From Pseudomonadota bacterium (lineage in GTDB: Bacteria; Pseudomonadota; Alphaproteobacteria; Rhizobiales; Rhizobiaceae), in the NCBI GenBank assembly GCA_023416545.1, contig JAEZHO010000173.1:1-25148 (forward strand): 25,148 nt of DNA. The letters are read 5' to 3'. Positions within the stretch are counted from its first letter, which is position 1. The number at the start of each line of letters is the position of its first letter. This document shows, one piece after another, positions 23,600 through 25,148 of this stretch. Made by a program: the position numbers and the translations under genes. A model generated the notes under the pieces. That model was not told the DNA's origin. It made no database searches and saw only the letters and a program-made list of their open reading frames with translations.

Positions 23600-23793
23600 C
23601 AATGTCTTCCCATCTCTCCGGTGCCTGGAGCAAGGCGACGCGCGACGCGGCGTTGAAAGCGGACGCGGCTTCCGGCTGCGCGCTTCGTGTCGTGGTGCGA
23701 TGTCACCAGCCTATTCCGAGAACGTTGAATAAATCTAAACCGCCGGCCGCAAACGCAGTCCGCGCAGCGCGCCGCGTTTTCAATCCGCGCGGG
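23600..23793 (-). promoter_or_regulatory. Gap between tamB and cheW, presumed cheW promoter region
   Basis: This 194-bp stretch has no supported gene. It contains an AT-rich patch around 23726–23740 in otherwise GC-rich sequence and an imperfect hairpin near the tamB stop. cheW probably has its own promoter here, but I see no clear −35/−10 pair on the minus strand. Confidence 0.35.
23751..23780 (-). terminator. Possible weak terminator after tamB
   Basis: On the minus strand AAACGC and GCGTTT flank a GC-rich centre that can fold further (GCGC/GCGC), about 15 bp after the tamB stop. The pairing is interrupted and the T tract is only three bases, so this is tentative. Confidence 0.3.
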
Positions 23794-25148
23794 TCAGTAT
23801 TCCCGTTCGTAGAAGATACCCGCGCTGCCGCCCTCGGTGCCGGCGCCCGCCTTGAGCTTCACGCCGCGGCCGATGTCTAGGTTGATGGTCGCGCGCGCGC
23901 CGTCGGATCCGCCCTGTTCGAGTTGCAGGTAGGTGCGATTGTTCAGGCGGCGACCGACCGAAACGCTGGTCTGGCCCGTGTCGTCGGTGTTGATGTCGAG
24001 GTCATCGACGCCGAGATTGCTGCGGAGCGTCTCCAGAAGCGATGTCGAGCCGCCGCCTGCCAGCTGGCTCACAGCGTCGGCGAGCTGGGCGATCTGCAGG
24101 GGCGACAGACGCGACATCGACTGGCCGAAGATCAGGCGCGCCAGCACCTCGTCCTGCGGCAGGGCAGGCGAGGAGGAGAACGTAATCTCGGGATCGTTGG
24201 CGACGCCTCTCACGTTGACGGTGATCGTCGTCTGCGCCGATGAGGTGCTCGCCTCGAGATCGAGGACCGGGATGAGGCCGCCGCCGAAGGTGATCTCGCC
24301 GGAGGTGAAATCGAGACGCTTGGTCAGGATGACGATGCGTCCGCGGCGCATCTCGAAACTGCCGGAGACCTGGGGCGCGGCGGCGGTGCCGGTGACGGTG
24401 AGTTCGCCACCGAGTTCCGCATCGATGCCGCGACCGCGCACGAAAATCCCGCTGGGCGCGCTGATCTGGAGATCGAGAGCCATGGGGCTGGACGTGCCCG
24501 AGGGCTGTTCCGGCGCCAGTTCGCGGACCTGCCTGACCACGGCGGGTGGCGGATTGCGGTGGCGGATCTCGATCTCGGTCAGGGAGGTCGGCAGTTTGGC
24601 CGGGACGGTGATGGACGCTTCGGAGAGCGTGATGCGGCCGCCGAGGACCGGGCCTGCCGTCAGCGGCCCCTTCACGGTGAGGTTGCCGCTTGCCGTCGCC
24701 GTAAAAAGCGTGCCGTCGACATAGGTGGCGTTGTCCAGGATGACGGACAGGTCGGCGGGGAAACCGGAGCCGGGGGTTATACCGATGGTGCCGCTTGCCG
24801 AAACACGGCCGCCGGTCGAGAGCGTTCCCGTCAGGCTGGTAATATTCGCCTCGGTACCCGTGAAGGCGACATTTGCGGCAAGCTGCTGGATCGCGAGGTT
24901 GCGTTGGACATCAATCAGCTGTGCGCCGGAGGTGGAGGCCGAGCCGGTGATGGAGGGTGATGCCGTGGTCCCGCCGATCGCCAGGTCGACCCGGCCCGTC
25001 CCCTCCAGCACGAAGCCCTGGCTTGCCAGTTGCCCGGCCAGGATGGCAAACGGTATCTGACCGTTGAAACGGAGATCGAGCGCCCGTTCTCCGACGAGCG
25101 AGATCGTGCCACCGCCGGAGAGGGTGAGGTTGCTCTGGCCCGCAAGGC
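23794..25148 (-). CDS. tamB: Translocation and assembly module protein TamB, C-terminal part
   Basis: The C-terminal 450 residues of a TamB (DUF490/AsmA-like) protein; the frame stays open to the window edge, so the N-terminus lies outside. TamB spans from the inner membrane to TamA in the outer membrane as a long beta-taco and is linked to autotransporter assembly and phospholipid transport. The visible part shows the family's repetitive beta-strand pattern (alternating hydrophobic residues, many Gly/Thr/Ser). It includes LEASTSSAQTTITVNVRG, SSPALPQDEVLARLIFG and the typical end GGSAGIFYEREY, with its terminal aromatic residue. The DUF490 signature DEVLARLIFGQSMSRLSPLQ is clear. Its gene partner tamA is expected upstream on the minus strand. 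Confidence 0.92.
   Translation of the reverse strand, partial: LAGQSNLTLSGGGTISLVGERALDLRFNGQIPFAILAGQLASQGFVLEGTGRVDLAIGGTTASPSITGSASTSGAQLIDVQRNLAIQQLAANVAFTGTEANITSLTGTLSTGGRVSASGTIGITPGSGFPADLSVILDNATYVDGTLFTATASGNLTVKGPLTAGPVLGGRITLSEASITVPAKLPTSLTEIEIRHRNPPPAVVRQVRELAPEQPSGTSSPMALDLQISAPSGIFVRGRGIDAELGGELTVTGTAAAPQVSGSFEMRRGRIVILTKRLDFTSGEITFGGGLIPVLDLEASTSSAQTTITVNVRGVANDPEITFSSSPALPQDEVLARLIFGQSMSRLSPLQIAQLADAVSQLAGGGSTSLLETLRSNLGVDDLDINTDDTGQTSVSVGRRLNNRTYLQLEQGGSDGARATINLDIGRGVKLKAGAGTEGGSAGIFYEREY

Overview
The window is high-GC, densely packed alphaproteobacterial chromosome. Gene content and protein sequences point to a member of the Rhizobiaceae (Sinorhizobium/Ensifer, Rhizobium, Shinella or a relative). 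The main clues are the sucB–MAPEG–lpdA arrangement, the priA–small membrane protein–atpHAGDC order with the F1 genes separated from Fo genes, and the fds-type formate dehydrogenase operon. The genus call rests on remembered similarity, not on a search. I see no tRNA, rRNA, CRISPR array, insertion sequence or phage gene.

Layout. Bases 1–2400 hold the end of a TCA-cycle operon: the C-terminus of dihydrolipoyl succinyltransferase (sucB), a MAPEG-family membrane protein and lipoamide dehydrogenase (lpdA), closed by a hairpin. Bases 2514–4099 hold a cytochrome b561 facing a TraB/GumN-family protein, their stop codons overlapping tail to tail. Bases 4178–6167 hold xerC and, divergently, a PlsC-like acyltransferase. 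Bases 6219–8875 hold the replication-restart helicase priA and a small four-helix membrane protein. After the largest gene-free gap (8876–9123, a probable promoter/leader) comes the F1 ATP synthase operon atpHAGDC, ending at a strong terminator (14106–14133).

Bases 14188–23039 look like one self-contained formate cassette: a LysR-type regulator, fdsG, fdsB, fdsA, fdhD (fdsC), fdsD and an OFA-family (oxalate/formate antiporter family) transporter, all on the + strand and closed by a 15-bp perfect hairpin at 23064–23099. A LysR-type box (ATAG-N7-CTAT) overlaps the regulator's stop codon just upstream of fdsG. The parts suggest uptake of formate (or a related small carboxylate), its oxidation to CO2 by a cytosolic NAD+-dependent molybdenum enzyme, and NADH delivery to respiration. 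On the minus strand beyond the shared terminator lie a stand-alone CheW adaptor and the C-terminal 450 residues of TamB.

Most of the window is conserved housekeeping sequence. I found no convincing new system. The observations most worth checking are the candidate LysR operator, the divergent substrate-site residues and extra C-terminal helix of the OFA transporter, the long tail on FdsD, the palindrome upstream of atpH, and the hairpin between atpD and atpC.
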